Shown here: positions 53,505 through 64,000 of the stretch, piece after piece
Layout: every line of letters starts with the position of its first letter
Numbering within the stretch: the first letter of the stretch is position 1
Source: Alphaproteobacteria bacterium SS10
Lineage (GTDB): Bacteria > Pseudomonadota > Alphaproteobacteria > TMED2
Assembly: GCA_019192455.1 (NCBI GenBank)
Contig: JAHCML010000003.1
Location: 1,219,095-1,283,094, forward strand
Direction of reading: 5' to 3'
DNA length: 64,000 bases
The notes under the pieces: generated by a model
The model's input: only the letters and a program-made list of their open reading frames with translations
Database searches by the model: none
What the model was told of the DNA's origin: nothing
Translations under genes and position numbers: made by a program

Positions 53505-55037
53505 TTACTCCTGCCCTAGCTCGGCAAATTGGGTTACCTGGCTGGCATCAAGCGCCACCTGGTAATCGGTAATTAAGCTCTCAACCGATGCCGACATCAG
53601 ATCAAGGAAGGTTGATGGGTAAATGCCCATCCAGAAGACCAACACGATCAGCGGCAGGAAGATTGCGATCTCACGGCGGCTGACGTCTGGCAGGCTGGAA
53701 ACCTCATCATTAGGCGCGGTGCCGAACACCACACGACGATAGAGATACAGCATGTACGCAGCACCGAGGATGAGGCCAGTCGCGGCCAGGGTCGCAACGG
53801 TTGTATTCACCTGGAACGCACCGAGGAGACTCAGGAATTCGCCAACGAAGCCGCTGGTACCAGGCACCCCGATAGACGCCATGGTAAAGGTCATGAAGAT
53901 CACGGCGTAGCGCGGCATGTTATTCACCAGGCCGCCATAACGCTCAATCTCCCGCGTGTGCAGGCGGTCATAGACCACGCCAACACAAAGAAAGAGCGCA
54001 CCAGAGACAATACCGTGGGACAGCATCTGGAAGACCGCACCTTCGATCCCCTGCTGGTTCACTGAGAACAGGCCCATGGTCACGAAACCCATATGGGCAA
54101 TCGATGAGTAGGCGATCAGCTTCTTCATATCGCTCTGCGCTAGCGCGACGAGTGAGGTGTAGATCACTGCGATGACTGAAAGCGTGAAGACTAGCGGCGC
54201 GAAATAGTCGCTCGCCTCTGGGAACATGGGGATTGAGAAGCGGATGAAGCCATAGCCACCCATCTTCAGCAACACACCAGCCAGGATCACAGAGCCAGCC
54301 GTTGGCGCCTCAACGTGAGCGTCTGGTAGCCAGGTGTGGACCGGCCACATCGGCACCTTGACCGCGAAGGAGGCAAAGAAAGCGAGCCACAGCCAATACT
54401 GCATCTCTGACGGGAAGCCGTGATCCAGCAGCGCCACGATATCAGTGGTACCGGCCTGGAAATACATCGCCAGCATGGCGATCAGCATCAAAACCGAGCC
54501 AAGCAGGGTGTAGAGGAAGAATTTAAACGCCGCATAAACCCGGCGGGCGCCGCCCCAGATGCCGATGATTAGGAACATCGGGATCAGCACACCCTCAAAC
54601 AGGATGTAGAACAGGATCAGGTCGAGGGCGCAGAACATGCCAACCATCAAGGTCTCAAGGACCAAGAAGGCCATCATGTATTCCTTCACCCGATTGGTGA
54701 TCGCCTCCCAGCTTGCCAGTATACAAATCGGCACTAGCAGGGTTGAGAGCAGGACGAACCAAACCGAGATGCCGTCCACACCCATTTTGTAGCTAATGCC
54801 GCTATCACCCATGCCGGGCAGCCAGGCCACCTCTTCCACCATTTGGAAGCCAGCCTCAGCTGGATCGAAGGCGCCCAGGATGAAGAGCGACATGATGAAG
54901 GTCGCCAAGGAGGTAAACAGCGCAACCCAACGGGCATTGCGGGCAACCGCCTGCTGATCCTCATCATTGATCATCATGATGAAGGCGACACCCACCAAAG
55001 GCAGGAAGGTGACGATGGAAAGAATTGGCCAGCTCAT
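53505..55037 (-). CDS. nuoM: NADH-quinone oxidoreductase subunit M
   Basis: Antiporter-like proton-pumping subunit. The 510 residues include [18 protein letters not shown] with the conserved Glu, [19 protein letters not shown], and [19 protein letters not shown]. It has about 14 helices. It lies 5 bases after nuoL. Confidence 0.97.
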   Translation of the reverse strand: MSWPILSIVTFLPLVGVAFIMMINDEDQQAVARNARWVALFTSLATFIMSLFILGAFDPAEAGFQMVEEVAWLPGMGDSGISYKMGVDGISVWFVLLSTLLVPICILASWEAITNRVKEYMMAFLVLETLMVGMFCALDLILFYILFEGVLIPMFLIIGIWGGARRVYAAFKFFLYTLLGSVLMLIAMLAMYFQAGTTDIVALLDHGFPSEMQYWLWLAFFASFAVKVPMWPVHTWLPDAHVEAPTAGSVILAGVLLKMGGYGFIRFSIPMFPEASDYFAPLVFTLSVIAVIYTSLVALAQSDMKKLIAYSSIAHMGFVTMGLFSVNQQGIEGAVFQMLSHGIVSGALFLCVGVVYDRLHTREIERYGGLVNNMPRYAVIFMTFTMASIGVPGTSGFVGEFLSLLGAFQVNTTVATLAATGLILGAAYMLYLYRRVVFGTAPNDEVSSLPDVSRREIAIFLPLIVLVFWMGIYPSTFLDLMSASVESLITDYQVALDASQVTQFAELGQE

Positions 55038-55042
55038 ATCGG

Positions 55043-56980
55043 TTATCCTGATTGCTGGCTCAGATACCAGGCCACCAGGGTGATAACCCCGATCAGCATG
55101 GCAAAAGCGTAGTGATAGACAAACCCGGTCTGCATCAGGCTGAACCGGGTCGCGAGACGTTTGGACAAGGACGCCATACCGTCAGGGCCCATGGCATCGA
55201 TAACCGCGCCATCACCACCCTTCCAAAGGCCGCGACCCACATCCATAGAGCCACGAACGAAGACGCGGTTATAGAGCTCGTCAAACATCCACTTCCGGAA
55301 GACGAAGACATAGATCGGCTTAATCGCGCTGGTCACCTTCTGCGGCAGACCCGGCACAAACATATAAGCGAGATAGGCACCCAGAATGCCGATGATCGCG
55401 GCAACAAGCGGCGTCTTCTTCACCCAGGTTGGGACATGGTGTGCCGCTTCAACCGTGTCGCGGCCCTCGGCGATAAAGATGGCAGCCCCCCAGAACTCAA
55501 ACCGGTGATGGCCGACAAACCATTCATAGCCAACGATACCGGCAAAGACAGCACCGACGGCGAGGATCGCCAAAGGCACGGTCATCACCAAGGGTGACTC
55601 ATGCACATGGCTCATCACATCCTCAGATGCGCGCGGGGAGCCGTGGAAGGTCATGATGATCAGGCGCCAGGAATAGAAGGCGGTCATCACGGCCGCGGCG
55701 ATACCCATCCAATAGGCAAACTCACCAATGCCCGTGTGTTGCGCCCAGGCGGCCTCTAGCACGATGTCCTTGGAATAGTAGCCAGCGAAGAGTGGGATAC
55801 CGGCAAGCGCCAGGGATCCGATCCACATCATGGCGTAGGTGAACGGGATCTTCTTCCAGATGCCGCCCATATTTCGCATGTCCTGCTCGTCCGACATGGC
55901 GTGGATAACAGAGCCAGCACCAAGGAACAGCAGCGCCTTAAAGAAGGCGTGTGTCATTAGGTGGAAGATCGCTGCCGGATAGGCCGATACGCCAAGGGCG
56001 AAGAACATGTAGCCCAGCTGGCTCATCGTCGAATACGCGATCACCCGCTTGATATCGAACTGGGTAAGGCCAATCGTCGCCGCGACAAAGGCCGTCACCG
56101 CGCCGAGAACCGTGACGACAGCGAGGGCATCGGGTGCAAACTCAAAAATTGGTGACAGGCGGGTAACCAGGAATACGCCGGCGGTGACCATGGTGGCCGC
56201 GTGGATTAGGGCCGAAACCGGTGTCGGCCCCTCCATCGCATCGGGCAGCCAGGTATGGAGGCCCAACTGCGCCGACTTACCCATGGCACCAACAAACAGC
56301 AGCAAACAGGCAATCGTCAGCGCGTGGCCGGTATAGCCAAAGAAGGTGAAGGTCGCGTCGGCCTTATCTGCAATCACAACCGGATCCAGCAGTTCGGAGA
56401 ACTGAACGGTCCCGAAGATCACAAAGATCGCCAGAATACCGAGCATGAAGCCAAAATCGCCAACACGGTTCACGACGAAGGCTTTGATCGACGCCTGATT
56501 GGCGCTGTCCTTGTGATGCCAGAAGCCAATCAACAGGTATGAGGCCAGGCCCACGCCCTCCCAACCGAAGAACAGCTGGATCAGGTTATCGGCGGTCACC
56601 AGCATCAACATGGCGAAGGTGAACAGGCTCAAATACGCCATAAACCGTGGCTTAGACGGGTCATGGCTCATATAGCCGACGGAGTAGTAGTGCACGAGGC
56701 AGGACACCAAGTTCACCACAAACACCATGACAGCGGTCAGCGTATCGAAGCGAAGCGCCCAAAACAGCTCAAGCTCACCGGATTTAATCCAGGTAAGCAG
56801 GCGAATAACCTCAGCATCATGGCCATGTGAGTATTTGAACAGCAGCGCAATCGACAGTGCTGCCGCGACTGTCATGGCACCACAGGTAATCGCCTGCGAT
56901 CCACGGTCGCCCAGGGCACGGCCAAACAGGCCAACAATCAGCGCAGCCAAACCGGGGAGGAATACGGCGAGAACTTCCAT
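55043..56980 (-). CDS. nuoL: NADH-quinone oxidoreductase subunit L
   Basis: Largest antiporter-like subunit, at the distal end of the membrane arm. The 645 residues show [52 protein letters not shown], and [20 protein letters not shown]. The long lateral helix and last anchor occupy the C-terminal 100 residues or so. It is 5 bases after nuoK. Confidence 0.97.
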   Translation of the reverse strand: MEVLAVFLPGLAALIVGLFGRALGDRGSQAITCGAMTVAAALSIALLFKYSHGHDAEVIRLLTWIKSGELELFWALRFDTLTAVMVFVVNLVSCLVHYYSVGYMSHDPSKPRFMAYLSLFTFAMLMLVTADNLIQLFFGWEGVGLASYLLIGFWHHKDSANQASIKAFVVNRVGDFGFMLGILAIFVIFGTVQFSELLDPVVIADKADATFTFFGYTGHALTIACLLLFVGAMGKSAQLGLHTWLPDAMEGPTPVSALIHAATMVTAGVFLVTRLSPIFEFAPDALAVVTVLGAVTAFVAATIGLTQFDIKRVIAYSTMSQLGYMFFALGVSAYPAAIFHLMTHAFFKALLFLGAGSVIHAMSDEQDMRNMGGIWKKIPFTYAMMWIGSLALAGIPLFAGYYSKDIVLEAAWAQHTGIGEFAYWMGIAAAVMTAFYSWRLIIMTFHGSPRASEDVMSHVHESPLVMTVPLAILAVGAVFAGIVGYEWFVGHHRFEFWGAAIFIAEGRDTVEAAHHVPTWVKKTPLVAAIIGILGAYLAYMFVPGLPQKVTSAIKPIYVFVFRKWMFDELYNRVFVRGSMDVGRGLWKGGDGAVIDAMGPDGMASLSKRLATRFSLMQTGFVYHYAFAMLIGVITLVAWYLSQQSG

Positions 56981-56985
56981 GGCCC

Positions 56986-57294
56986 CTACCCCTTCATCAT
57001 GTTGATGTCTTCCACCGCGATCGACCCACGGTTACGGAAGTAGACGACAAGGATAGCAAGGCCGATAGCAGCCTCAGCCGCCGCGACGGTGAGAATGAAC
57101 ATGGCAAAGGCCTGGCCACTCAAATCACCGAGATAGGCGGAGAACGCGACGAAGTTGATGTTGACCGATAGCAAGATCAGCTCAATCGACATCAGGATCA
57201 CAATAACATTGCGGCGATTGGCAAAAATCCCGACCACCCCAAGGGTGAACAGGATCGCGCCAACCGTAAGATAGTGCATCAAGCCGATTTCCAT
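56986..57294 (-). CDS. nuoK: NADH-quinone oxidoreductase subunit K
   Basis: Small three-helix membrane subunit (102 residues) homologous to Mrp[18 protein letters not shown] holds the conserved Glu of helix 2, and [20 protein letters not shown] that of helix 3. The end (EDINMMKG) is typical. It is 15 bases after nuoJ. Confidence 0.97.
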   Translation of the reverse strand: MEIGLMHYLTVGAILFTLGVVGIFANRRNVIVILMSIELILLSVNINFVAFSAYLGDLSGQAFAMFILTVAAAEAAIGLAILVVYFRNRGSIAVEDINMMKG

Positions 57295-57309
57295 GCCTCA
57301 CCCTCCCCG

Positions 57310-57909
57310 TCAAATACCGGTTCGGGACGGCACTTTACGCACCATCACCACATCATCAGGCCGCCGCGCCACCTGCTCATCGACCTTCTGCTTACGCACA
57401 CCTGGGCGGCTTCGAAGCGTTAGGACAATAGCGCCAATCATGGCGACCAGCAGGATCAGGCCAGACACCTGGAAGATCATCAAATAATCGGTGTACAGCA
57501 CCTCACCCAAGGCATGGGTGTTTGAGCGCGCGCCATCAGGCGTCGCCTGATTGACCGTGGCCCCGGACAAATCTGCGCCAAAGACAAAGATCAATTCCGC
57601 GAGGAAGATCACCCCAACACCGCCACCAATCATCAGATAGCGCCGCATACCGGTTCGCAGTTCCTCGAAATTGATGTCGAGCATCATGACGACAAACAGG
57701 AACAACACCGCAACCGCGCCGACATAAACAATCACCAGGATCAGGGCGACAAACTCAGCGCCCATCAGCACAAACAGCCCGGCCGCATTGAAGAATGCCA
57801 GGATCAGGAAAAAGACTGAGTGCACGGGATTCCGTGACGTGATCACAGCCAGCCCGGAAAGGCAGGTGATCCCGGCAAACAGATAAAATGCGAGGGCGCT
57901 TAAGGTCAT
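57310..57909 (-). CDS. nuoJ: NADH-quinone oxidoreductase subunit J
   Basis: Five-helix membrane subunit (199 residues). NPVHSVFFLILAFFNAAGLF and EFVALILVIVYVGAVAVLF carry the pi-bulge helix region that controls the E-channel. The C-terminal 40 residues are a charged tail. A 99-base gap without visible gene separates it from nuoI, the widest in the nuo run. Confidence 0.96.
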   Translation of the reverse strand: MTLSALAFYLFAGITCLSGLAVITSRNPVHSVFFLILAFFNAAGLFVLMGAEFVALILVIVYVGAVAVLFLFVVMMLDINFEELRTGMRRYLMIGGGVGVIFLAELIFVFGADLSGATVNQATPDGARSNTHALGEVLYTDYLMIFQVSGLILLVAMIGAIVLTLRSRPGVRKQKVDEQVARRPDDVVMVRKVPSRTGI

Positions 57910-58008
57910 TGGGCGCGCTGATCCAGGCGGGGTTACGGCCGACGAGTACTCGCCGATTGAAAATGTCTGATCACGGCGGATTATGCCGTGGCTGAAGACA
58001 ACAGGTGT

Positions 58009-58497
58009 TTAACGGTAGGGGGCGTCAGCCGCAAGATTGGCGGCGATCTGGGCTTCCCATCGATCACCATTCGCTAGCAGCTTATCCTTATTGTAGTAGA
58101 GCTCTTCTCGGGTCTCGGTGGCGAATTCGAAGTTCGGCCCCTCGACAATCGCATCCACCGGGCATGCCTCCTGACAGAGGCCGCAATAGATGCATTTGGT
58201 CATATCAATGTCGTAACGAGTCGTGCGCCGCGAGCCATCATCTCGTGGCTCAGCCTCAATCGTAATCGCCAATGCCGGGCAGACCGCCTCACATAGTTTA
58301 CAGGCGATGCAGCGCTCTTCCCCATTGGGATAACGGCGCAAGGCATGCTCACCACGGAAGCGTGGGCTGATCGGCCCCTTCTCGAACGGGTAGTTCAGCG
58401 TCACCTTGGGCTTGAACATGTATTTAAGCGTCAGCGCCAAACCGTTGACGATCTCCGCCAACAGGAAGCTTCGGGCTGTGCGATCAACCATAGCCAT
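58009..58497 (-). CDS. nuoI: NADH-quinone oxidoreductase subunit I
   Basis: Carries the N6a and N6b [4Fe-4S] clusters that pass electrons toward N2. The 162 residues have two CxxCxxCxxxCP motifs, [20 protein letters not shown] and [19 protein letters not shown], and an amphipathic N-terminus. It is 36 bases after nuoH. Confidence 0.97.
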   Translation of the reverse strand: MAMVDRTARSFLLAEIVNGLALTLKYMFKPKVTLNYPFEKGPISPRFRGEHALRRYPNGEERCIACKLCEAVCPALAITIEAEPRDDGSRRTTRYDIDMTKCIYCGLCQEACPVDAIVEGPNFEFATETREELYYNKDKLLANGDRWEAQIAANLAADAPYR

Positions 58498-58533
58498 GTG
58501 AGGACAAGCGCTCCTTAACGCGGGATCAGCCGA

Positions 58534-59550
58534 TTAGGCTGGCAGGCTGTCAGTGGCGACGAGAATGCCCGCGACAACCAACACCCAAAGCAGTGAAAAC
58601 GGCAGAAAAACCTTCCAACCCAGGCGCATCAGCTGGTCATAGCGATAGCGTGGCAGCGTTGCCCGCACCCAGAGGAAGACAAACAAGCAAAGCGCGGTCT
58701 TCAACGCGAACCAGACAATGCCTGGCACCAGGTTAAACGGCGCAAAATCAAAACCAAATGGCGGCAACCAACCGCCTAAGAACAGCACAACGGTCATGCC
58801 GCTCATCAGGATCATGTTGGCGTATTCACCGAGGAAGAACAGGGCGAAACCCATGGCCGAGTACTCGACATGGAAACCGGCGACAATCTCAGACTCACCC
58901 TCAGGCAAGTCGAACGGCGCACGGTTGGTTTCAGCCAGGCAAGAGATGAAGAAAACGATCAGCATCGGGAACAGCAGGCCCCACATCCACACTGGCCGAT
59001 CAGCCAACACAATCTCTTGCAGGTTCAACGACCCGGTACACAGCAGGACCGTGACGATCACCAAACCAATAGAGACCTCGTACGACACCATCTGTGCCGC
59101 TGAACGCATCGCCCCCAGGAAAGCATAGACTGAGTTCGAGGCCCAGCCAGCCATGATCACCCCATAAACACCAAGCGATGAGATGGCGAACAGGTACAGG
59201 ACGCCAACATTGATGTTGGCCAGCACCCACCCCTCATCCACCGGGATCACAGCCCAGGCGACGAGTGCGAGGAAAAAGGTCAACATTGGCGCCAAAACAA
59301 AGATTAGGCGGTTGGCGCCACTTGGGATCACGATCTCTTTTGAGAGCAGTTTTAGACCGTCCGCGATCGGCTGCAACAGACCAAAGGGGCCAACCGTATT
59401 TGGGCCCTGACGCAGCTGCGCCGCACCGAGAACTTTGCGCTCCGCATAGGTAAGATAGGCAACCGAAAGCAAGATCACGCCGACAATCAGCGCGATATGC
59501 CCCAGCATCCAGGCACCCGGGATCACATAGGTTGTTAGCAGATCATCCAT
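58534..59550 (-). CDS. nuoH: NADH-quinone oxidoreductase subunit H
   Basis: Forms the quinone chamber with NuoB and NuoD. The 338 residues in eight helices include [38 protein letters not shown], and [20 protein letters not shown], the highly conserved acidic loops at the quinone site. Its ATG overlaps the nuoG stop by 8 bases. Confidence 0.97.
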   Translation of the reverse strand: MDDLLTTYVIPGAWMLGHIALIVGVILLSVAYLTYAERKVLGAAQLRQGPNTVGPFGLLQPIADGLKLLSKEIVIPSGANRLIFVLAPMLTFFLALVAWAVIPVDEGWVLANINVGVLYLFAISSLGVYGVIMAGWASNSVYAFLGAMRSAAQMVSYEVSIGLVIVTVLLCTGSLNLQEIVLADRPVWMWGLLFPMLIVFFISCLAETNRAPFDLPEGESEIVAGFHVEYSAMGFALFFLGEYANMILMSGMTVVLFLGGWLPPFGFDFAPFNLVPGIVWFALKTALCLFVFLWVRATLPRYRYDQLMRLGWKVFLPFSLLWVLVVAGILVATDSLPA

Positions 59551-61630
59551 CGGTGCCGGTCCTTTGGGCCTGGGCGCGCATATCTTCAGGCGATTGGCCG
59601 TTTACGATCTCGTCGACACAGGCCTGCATCACCTCAGAGGCGCGTGAGATCGCACAGGTCTGATAGTAGTTCTGAACAGCCCCGACAAACGGCGCCTCAT
59701 CAACCTTGCCATCAGCACCGAACGCCTTTGCCTCAACCTCAAGCGGTTGATCCAAGCTTGCGAAGGCTGGATAGGCCTCAAACATCGCCTGACGAACCGC
59801 ACCCTGGCTGTCATATGGCAGGGTTTGGCCAAGAACAGCCGATAAGGCCCGCAGGATCGACCAGTCTTCCCTTGCCTCACCCGGCGGGAAAACAGCGCGG
59901 CGCGTGCTCTGCACCCGGCCTTCCATATTCATATAGATGCCGTGTTTCTCTGAATATGCGGCGCCTGGCAGAATGACGTCAGCCTTGGCGGCCGCCTTGT
60001 CGCCGTGGTGGCCCTGATAAACAACGAAGGCGTTATCAAGCGGCTCAAGCGGCAACTCATCGGCATCAAGGAGATAGACCGCCTTGATCTTACCGGTCGA
60101 TACATCCCCCATCAGCTCACTCAAGGCGCGGGCCTTATCTTTCGGGGCAAAACCAAGCTGAAGCGCACCAACACGGGCCGCTGCCGTGTGCAGCAGGTTA
60201 ACGCCGTTCCAGCCATCACGGACCAGATTGTATGTATCAGCAAGTTTGGCTAGCTGAGCCTGCATCGCCATGCCATCTGCCCGCTGAAGCGCGCCCATGC
60301 CCAGGATAACCAAGGGACGCTCGGCGGCCTTTAGCTTGGCGGCAAACTCACCGCTGCCATCAAGGAGTGCTGCAACGGTCTGTGGCCCGGCCCCCAGATA
60401 CTCATAGGGGTAGGTCAGATCCGTGTTTTCACCGACCACACCAATGGTCAGACCACCTTGCAGATAACGCTTACGAATGCGGGCATTGACCATGGTGGCC
60501 TCATGCCGTGGGTTGGCGCCGATCATCAGCACCAAATCGGCATCCTCGATGCCCGCAATGGTCGAGTTGAAGACGTAACCGGATGGCTCATGGGCATCGA
60601 AACGCGCACCATCCTGGCGGCACTCAAGATGCTCACTGCCCAATGCGGCCATCAGCTCTTTCAGCATGAAGATTGATTCAGCGTCTGCCTGATCACCGGC
60701 GACGGCTGCAATCTGGTCGCCGGACATGCCTTTCAAGCCGGCTGCAACAGCTTCAAAAGCCTCCTCCCAACTAACCGGCTGAAGCTTGCCATCGGTCCGC
60801 ACATAGGGCCGATCCAACCGGCGCTTTTTCAACCCATGGCATGCATGGCGCGTTTTGTCGGAGATCCACTCCTCATTCACGTCTTCATGCAGACGCGGCT
60901 GTACGCGCAGCACCTCTGAACCACGGGCATCCATACGGATGTTGGAGCCAACCGCATCCATCACATCGATTGTATGGGTCTTTTTCAGTTCCCAAGGGCG
61001 TGCGTTGAATTCGTAAGGCTTTGATGTCAAAGCACCAACTGGGCACACATCAACCAGATTGCCTGATAGCTCTGAGGAGATCGCCGTCTCAAGATACGGA
61101 CCGATTTCAGAGTGCTCACCACGGCCAGTCATACCCATCTCCGGCACACCAGCAATCTCATCGGCAAACCGTACGCAGCGCGTACAATGAATGCACCGGG
61201 TCATGATGGTTTTGACCAAGGGCCCAAGATACTTGTCTGAAACGGCACGCTTGTTCTCAGCAAAGCGGCTGCGATCAAAGCCATAGCCCATGGCCTGATC
61301 CTGAAGGTCACACTCACCACCCTGATCGCAAATCGGGCAATCAAGCGGGTGGTTAATCAACAGCATCTCCATGACGCCGTTACGGGCCTTCTTCACCTTC
61401 TCAGAACTGGTGAAGACCTCCATGTCATCGCCAGCGGCCATGGCACAGCTGGCCACAGGCTTAGGCGCGCCCTTTACCTCAACCAGGCACATCCGGCAAT
61501 TGGCAGGCACGGAAAGCCGGTCGTGATAGCAGAAGCGCGGCACCTCAACCCCAACCTGCTCACAGGCTTGAAGGATGGAGGCGCCCTTCTCGACCTCAAC
61601 CTCGATATCGTTGACCTTAAGTTTCGGCAT
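59543..61630 (-). CDS. nuoG: NADH-quinone oxidoreductase subunit G
   Basis: Iron-sulphur subunit (695 residues) with a ferredoxin-like [2Fe-2S] domain ([18 protein letters not shown]), the His/Cys-ligated cluster ([19 protein letters not shown]), and a [4Fe-4S] site ([13 protein letters not shown]). A molybdopterin-oxidoreductase-like domain without cofactor makes up the rest. The length is that of the mitochondrial-like form (about 690) rather than the E. coli form (about 900). It lies 24 bases after nuoF. Confidence 0.97.
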   Translation of the reverse strand: MPKLKVNDIEVEVEKGASILQACEQVGVEVPRFCYHDRLSVPANCRMCLVEVKGAPKPVASCAMAAGDDMEVFTSSEKVKKARNGVMEMLLINHPLDCPICDQGGECDLQDQAMGYGFDRSRFAENKRAVSDKYLGPLVKTIMTRCIHCTRCVRFADEIAGVPEMGMTGRGEHSEIGPYLETAISSELSGNLVDVCPVGALTSKPYEFNARPWELKKTHTIDVMDAVGSNIRMDARGSEVLRVQPRLHEDVNEEWISDKTRHACHGLKKRRLDRPYVRTDGKLQPVSWEEAFEAVAAGLKGMSGDQIAAVAGDQADAESIFMLKELMAALGSEHLECRQDGARFDAHEPSGYVFNSTIAGIEDADLVLMIGANPRHEATMVNARIRKRYLQGGLTIGVVGENTDLTYPYEYLGAGPQTVAALLDGSGEFAAKLKAAERPLVILGMGALQRADGMAMQAQLAKLADTYNLVRDGWNGVNLLHTAAARVGALQLGFAPKDKARALSELMGDVSTGKIKAVYLLDADELPLEPLDNAFVVYQGHHGDKAAAKADVILPGAAYSEKHGIYMNMEGRVQSTRRAVFPPGEAREDWSILRALSAVLGQTLPYDSQGAVRQAMFEAYPAFASLDQPLEVEAKAFGADGKVDEAPFVGAVQNYYQTCAISRASEVMQACVDEIVNGQSPEDMRAQAQRTGTDG

Positions 61631-61654
61631 ATCGCCCTGCCCCTAATCCGTATC

Positions 61655-62941
61655 CTATTCCGCAGCCACTGAACGGGCGCGGTAGTCGAGAATGCGTTCT
61701 TCCATTTGCGGCCGGAAATGCCGGATCAAGCCCTGGATCGGCCAAGCCGCCGCATCGCCATGGGCGCAGATCGTGTGACCCTCAACCTCGGTCGTTACAT
61801 CGAGCAGCATGTCGATCTCTTCAACAGAGGCATCACCCTTCGCCATGCGCTGCATTACCCGGTACATCCAGCCGGTACCCTCCCGGCAAGGCGTACACTG
61901 GCCACAACTCTCATGCATATAAAAGCGGGAGAGTCGTGCAATCGCCTTCACGATATCCGTCGACTTATCCATGACGATCAGACCCGCGGTGCCGAGGCCC
62001 GATTTCTGCTCACGCAGGCTGTCGAAATCCATCAGCACGTGGTCGCAGATATCACCCGGTAAGCACGGCGTTGAGGAACCACCCGGAATAACCGCAAGCA
62101 GGTTATCCCAACCGCCGCGAACACCGCCGGCATGCTTCTCAATCAGCTCTTTCATTGGAATGCCGAGCTCTTCCTCGACATTACAGGGCTGTTCAACATG
62201 GCCAGAAATACAGAACAGCTTGGTACCGGTATTCCGCTCACGGCCTAGCCCGCCAAACCATTCACCGCCACGGCGCATAATCGTCGGCACGACAGCGATG
62301 GTCTCAACATTGTTTACTGTGGTTGGGCAGGCATAAAGGCCAGCACCCGCGGGAAATGGCGGTTTATTCCGGGGCTGGCCCTTCTTACCTTCAAGGCTTT
62401 CAAGAAGCGCTGTTTCTTCGCCGCAGATATAGGCACCCGCCCCGCGGTGGAGATAAAGGTCGAAGTCCCAACCAGAGCCCGCCGCATTCTTACCGAGAAG
62501 ACCTGCCTCGTACGCCTCTTCAATCGCGCGTACGATGGAAGAGCCCTCATTGTAGAACTCGCCACGGATATAGATGTAAGCCGCATGCGCCTGCAGCGCG
62601 AAGCCTGCAATCAGAGCCCCTTCGATAAGCTTATGTGGCTCATGGCGCATGATATCCCGGTCTTTACAGGTGCCCGGCTCAGACTCATCGGCATTGATTA
62701 CCAGATAATGTGGGCGGTCAGTGACTTCCTTGGGCATGAAGGACCACTTCATCCCCGTTGGGAAACCAGCACCGCCACGACCGCGCAGGCCGGAGGTCTT
62801 CATCTCTTCGATGATCCAATCACGGCCTTTAGCGATGATCGCCTTGGTGTCATCCCAATCACCACGCTTCTTGGCGTCGTCTAAGCCCGCGCCTAGCCAG
62901 CCATAGAGATTGGTGAAGATACGATCTTTATCCTGCAGCAT
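61655..62941 (-). CDS. nuoF: NADH-quinone oxidoreductase subunit F
   Basis: Binds NADH and FMN and holds cluster N3. The 428 residues show [19 protein letters not shown] (NADH site), [18 protein letters not shown] (FMN site), and [16 protein letters not shown] with the distant Cys in HTICAHGDA. It is 19 bases after nuoE. Confidence 0.98.
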   Translation of the reverse strand: MLQDKDRIFTNLYGWLGAGLDDAKKRGDWDDTKAIIAKGRDWIIEEMKTSGLRGRGGAGFPTGMKWSFMPKEVTDRPHYLVINADESEPGTCKDRDIMRHEPHKLIEGALIAGFALQAHAAYIYIRGEFYNEGSSIVRAIEEAYEAGLLGKNAAGSGWDFDLYLHRGAGAYICGEETALLESLEGKKGQPRNKPPFPAGAGLYACPTTVNNVETIAVVPTIMRRGGEWFGGLGRERNTGTKLFCISGHVEQPCNVEEELGIPMKELIEKHAGGVRGGWDNLLAVIPGGSSTPCLPGDICDHVLMDFDSLREQKSGLGTAGLIVMDKSTDIVKAIARLSRFYMHESCGQCTPCREGTGWMYRVMQRMAKGDASVEEIDMLLDVTTEVEGHTICAHGDAAAWPIQGLIRHFRPQMEERILDYRARSVAAE

Positions 62942-62960
62942 GATTCACGTCTTCCTAGCG

Positions 62961-63578
62961 TCACTCTGCCGGTTGAAGTTCTTTAAGGGAGGTCGGCCCC
63001 GTTTCAGCCATAGAGCCCTGCCGCCCCTGCTGTGAGCCGATATCAACCTTCTCACCCGCCGCAAGCTGATCAATGATCCGCTCTATAGTCTCAGGCGTTA
63101 GGTCTTCGTAGTAATCATCGTTGATCTGCACCATTGGTGCGTTCACGCATGCGCCGAGGCACTCAACCTCTTCGATTGAGAACTTGCCATCTGGCGTCAC
63201 TTCATCAAGGCCGACACCCAGCTTGCGCTTACAGGTTGCGAGGATCTCATCGCCATCACGCAACATGCAGGGCGTGGTCGTGCAGACTTGGATTAGGTTC
63301 TCACCAACTGGCTTGATCTTGAACATCGTGTAGAAGGTCGCGACCTCAAACACCCGGATCTCCGGCATATCCAAGATCTTAGCAATGCAGACCATGGCCG
63401 CAGTTGGGATCCAGCCACCATGCTGGCGTTGCGCCAGGTCCAGCAAGGGCATCACGGCACTCTGCTGCTTACCCTCAGGATAACGCGCAATGATCTTTTT
63501 GATCTGCTCGTGATTTTCCGGCGTGAAGTCGAACTCGGCCGGCTGTTCCACATCTTTTGGTGGGGTCGCCATAATCAT
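62961..63578 (-). CDS. nuoE: NADH-quinone oxidoreductase subunit E
   Basis: Thioredoxin-like subunit with the N1a [2Fe-2S] cluster, partner of NuoF. The 205 residues have [13 protein letters not shown] and [17 protein letters not shown], which together give the four Cys ligands. A 40-residue charged end follows. The first ATG overlaps the nuoD stop (ATGA); a second ATG two codons on is the alternative. Confidence 0.97.
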   Translation of the reverse strand: MIMATPPKDVEQPAEFDFTPENHEQIKKIIARYPEGKQQSAVMPLLDLAQRQHGGWIPTAAMVCIAKILDMPEIRVFEVATFYTMFKIKPVGENLIQVCTTTPCMLRDGDEILATCKRKLGVGLDEVTPDGKFSIEEVECLGACVNAPMVQINDDYYEDLTPETIERIIDQLAAGEKVDIGSQQGRQGSMAETGPTSLKELQPAE

Positions 63579-64000
63579 CGATCGATCTCTCCGAACACAA
63601 CATCAAGCGAGCCAATAATGGCCGGTACATCGGCCAGCATATGCCCCTTGGAAAGCAGGTCCATTGCCTGCAGATGGGCAAAACCCGGCGCACGGATTTT
63701 GCAGCGATACGGTTTGTTGGTGCCGTCTGAAACCAAGAACACACCGAACTCACCTTTTGGCGCCTCAGTGGCGGTGTAGGTCTCTCCGGCTGGGACGTGG
63801 TAGCCCTCAGTGTAAAGTTTGAAATGGTGGATCAGCGCTTCCATTGACCGCTTCATCTCACCACGTGGTGGTGGGGCAACCTTCCGATCATCAACTTTGA
63901 CCGGGCCATCAGGCATCTTCTCAATGCACTGCTTTACGATGCGTACACATTCACGCATCTCGGCCATCCGAACCAAATAGCGGGCGTAACAGTCATTGGT
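63575..64000 (-). CDS. nuoD: NADH-quinone oxidoreductase subunit D, C-terminal part
   Basis: 49-kDa-type subunit lining the quinone site. Only the last 141 codons are in the window; the gene continues beyond the edge. Reading from the edge gives [18 protein letters not shown], then [32 protein letters not shown], and the end [10 protein letters not shown], all NuoD hallmarks. nuoE follows with a 4-base overlap. The upstream nuoA-B-C genes should lie just beyond the window. Confidence 0.96.
   Translation of the reverse strand, partial: TNDCYARYLVRMAEMRECVRIVKQCIEKMPDGPVKVDDRKVAPPPRGEMKRSMEALIHHFKLYTEGYHVPAGETYTATEAPKGEFGVFLVSDGTNKPYRCKIRAPGFAHLQAMDLLSKGHMLADVPAIIGSLDVVFGEIDR

Overview
The window reads as one contiguous stretch of chromosome from an alphaproteobacterium, probably Rhodospirillales-like. 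This rests on gene order and family subtypes: pdhA-ftsB-eno, pyrG-kdsA, secG, tpiA next to ppiD-trpE, an lpxD-fabZ-lpxA-lpxI-lpxB lipid A cluster that uses LpxI, a ProRS without the usual inserted editing domain, alphaproteobacterial GTTC-N7-GTTC SOS boxes in front of lexA, and a mitochondrial-type nuo operon followed by birA-coaX-rnj-DUF1467. Almost everything is core metabolism and cell envelope. I see no rRNA, tRNA, CRISPR array, insertion sequence, prophage or plasmid gene.

Layout. 1-2.9 kb (minus): 3'-truncated pdhA with a histone-H1-like Lys/Ala tail and an FNR/FixK-type box upstream, ftsB and eno. 3.0-5.4 kb (plus): two unrecognised genes, a multi-pass membrane protein and a protein with a zincin HExxH motif, inserted between eno and kdsA. 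5.4-9.2 kb (minus): kdsA, pyrG, secG, tpiA. 9.3-19.5 kb (mostly plus): ppiD and trpE, an opposing YibQ-type deacetylase gene, then trpG-trpD-trpC-moaC-moeA and lexA. 19.5-25 kb: comEC (minus), then gltX and gltA (plus), then a 21-bp tandem repeat and a hairpin.

25.1-47.6 kb is a long minus-strand block. Read in transcription order it is proS, lolC, lolD, dnaE; then rpsB, tsf, pyrH, frr, uppS, cdsA, dxr, rseP, bamA, skp, lpxD, fabZ, lpxA, lpxI, lpxB. It joins translation factors to isoprenoid and undecaprenyl carrier synthesis, CDP-diacylglycerol, outer-membrane assembly and lipid A synthesis. 47.6-48.5 kb holds a small exported protein, the one long gap of the window, and a strong bidirectional terminator. 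48.5-64 kb is the nuoD-N operon (nuoD truncated by the window edge) with birA, coaX, rnj and a DUF1467 gene as its tail.

No obviously new multi-gene system is present. The best leads are the membrane protein/zincin pair at 3.0-5.4 kb, the basic tail and exact FNR-type site of pdhA, two face-to-face SOS boxes at lexA, and a possible structured RNA in the gap before the terminator at 48.45 kb.
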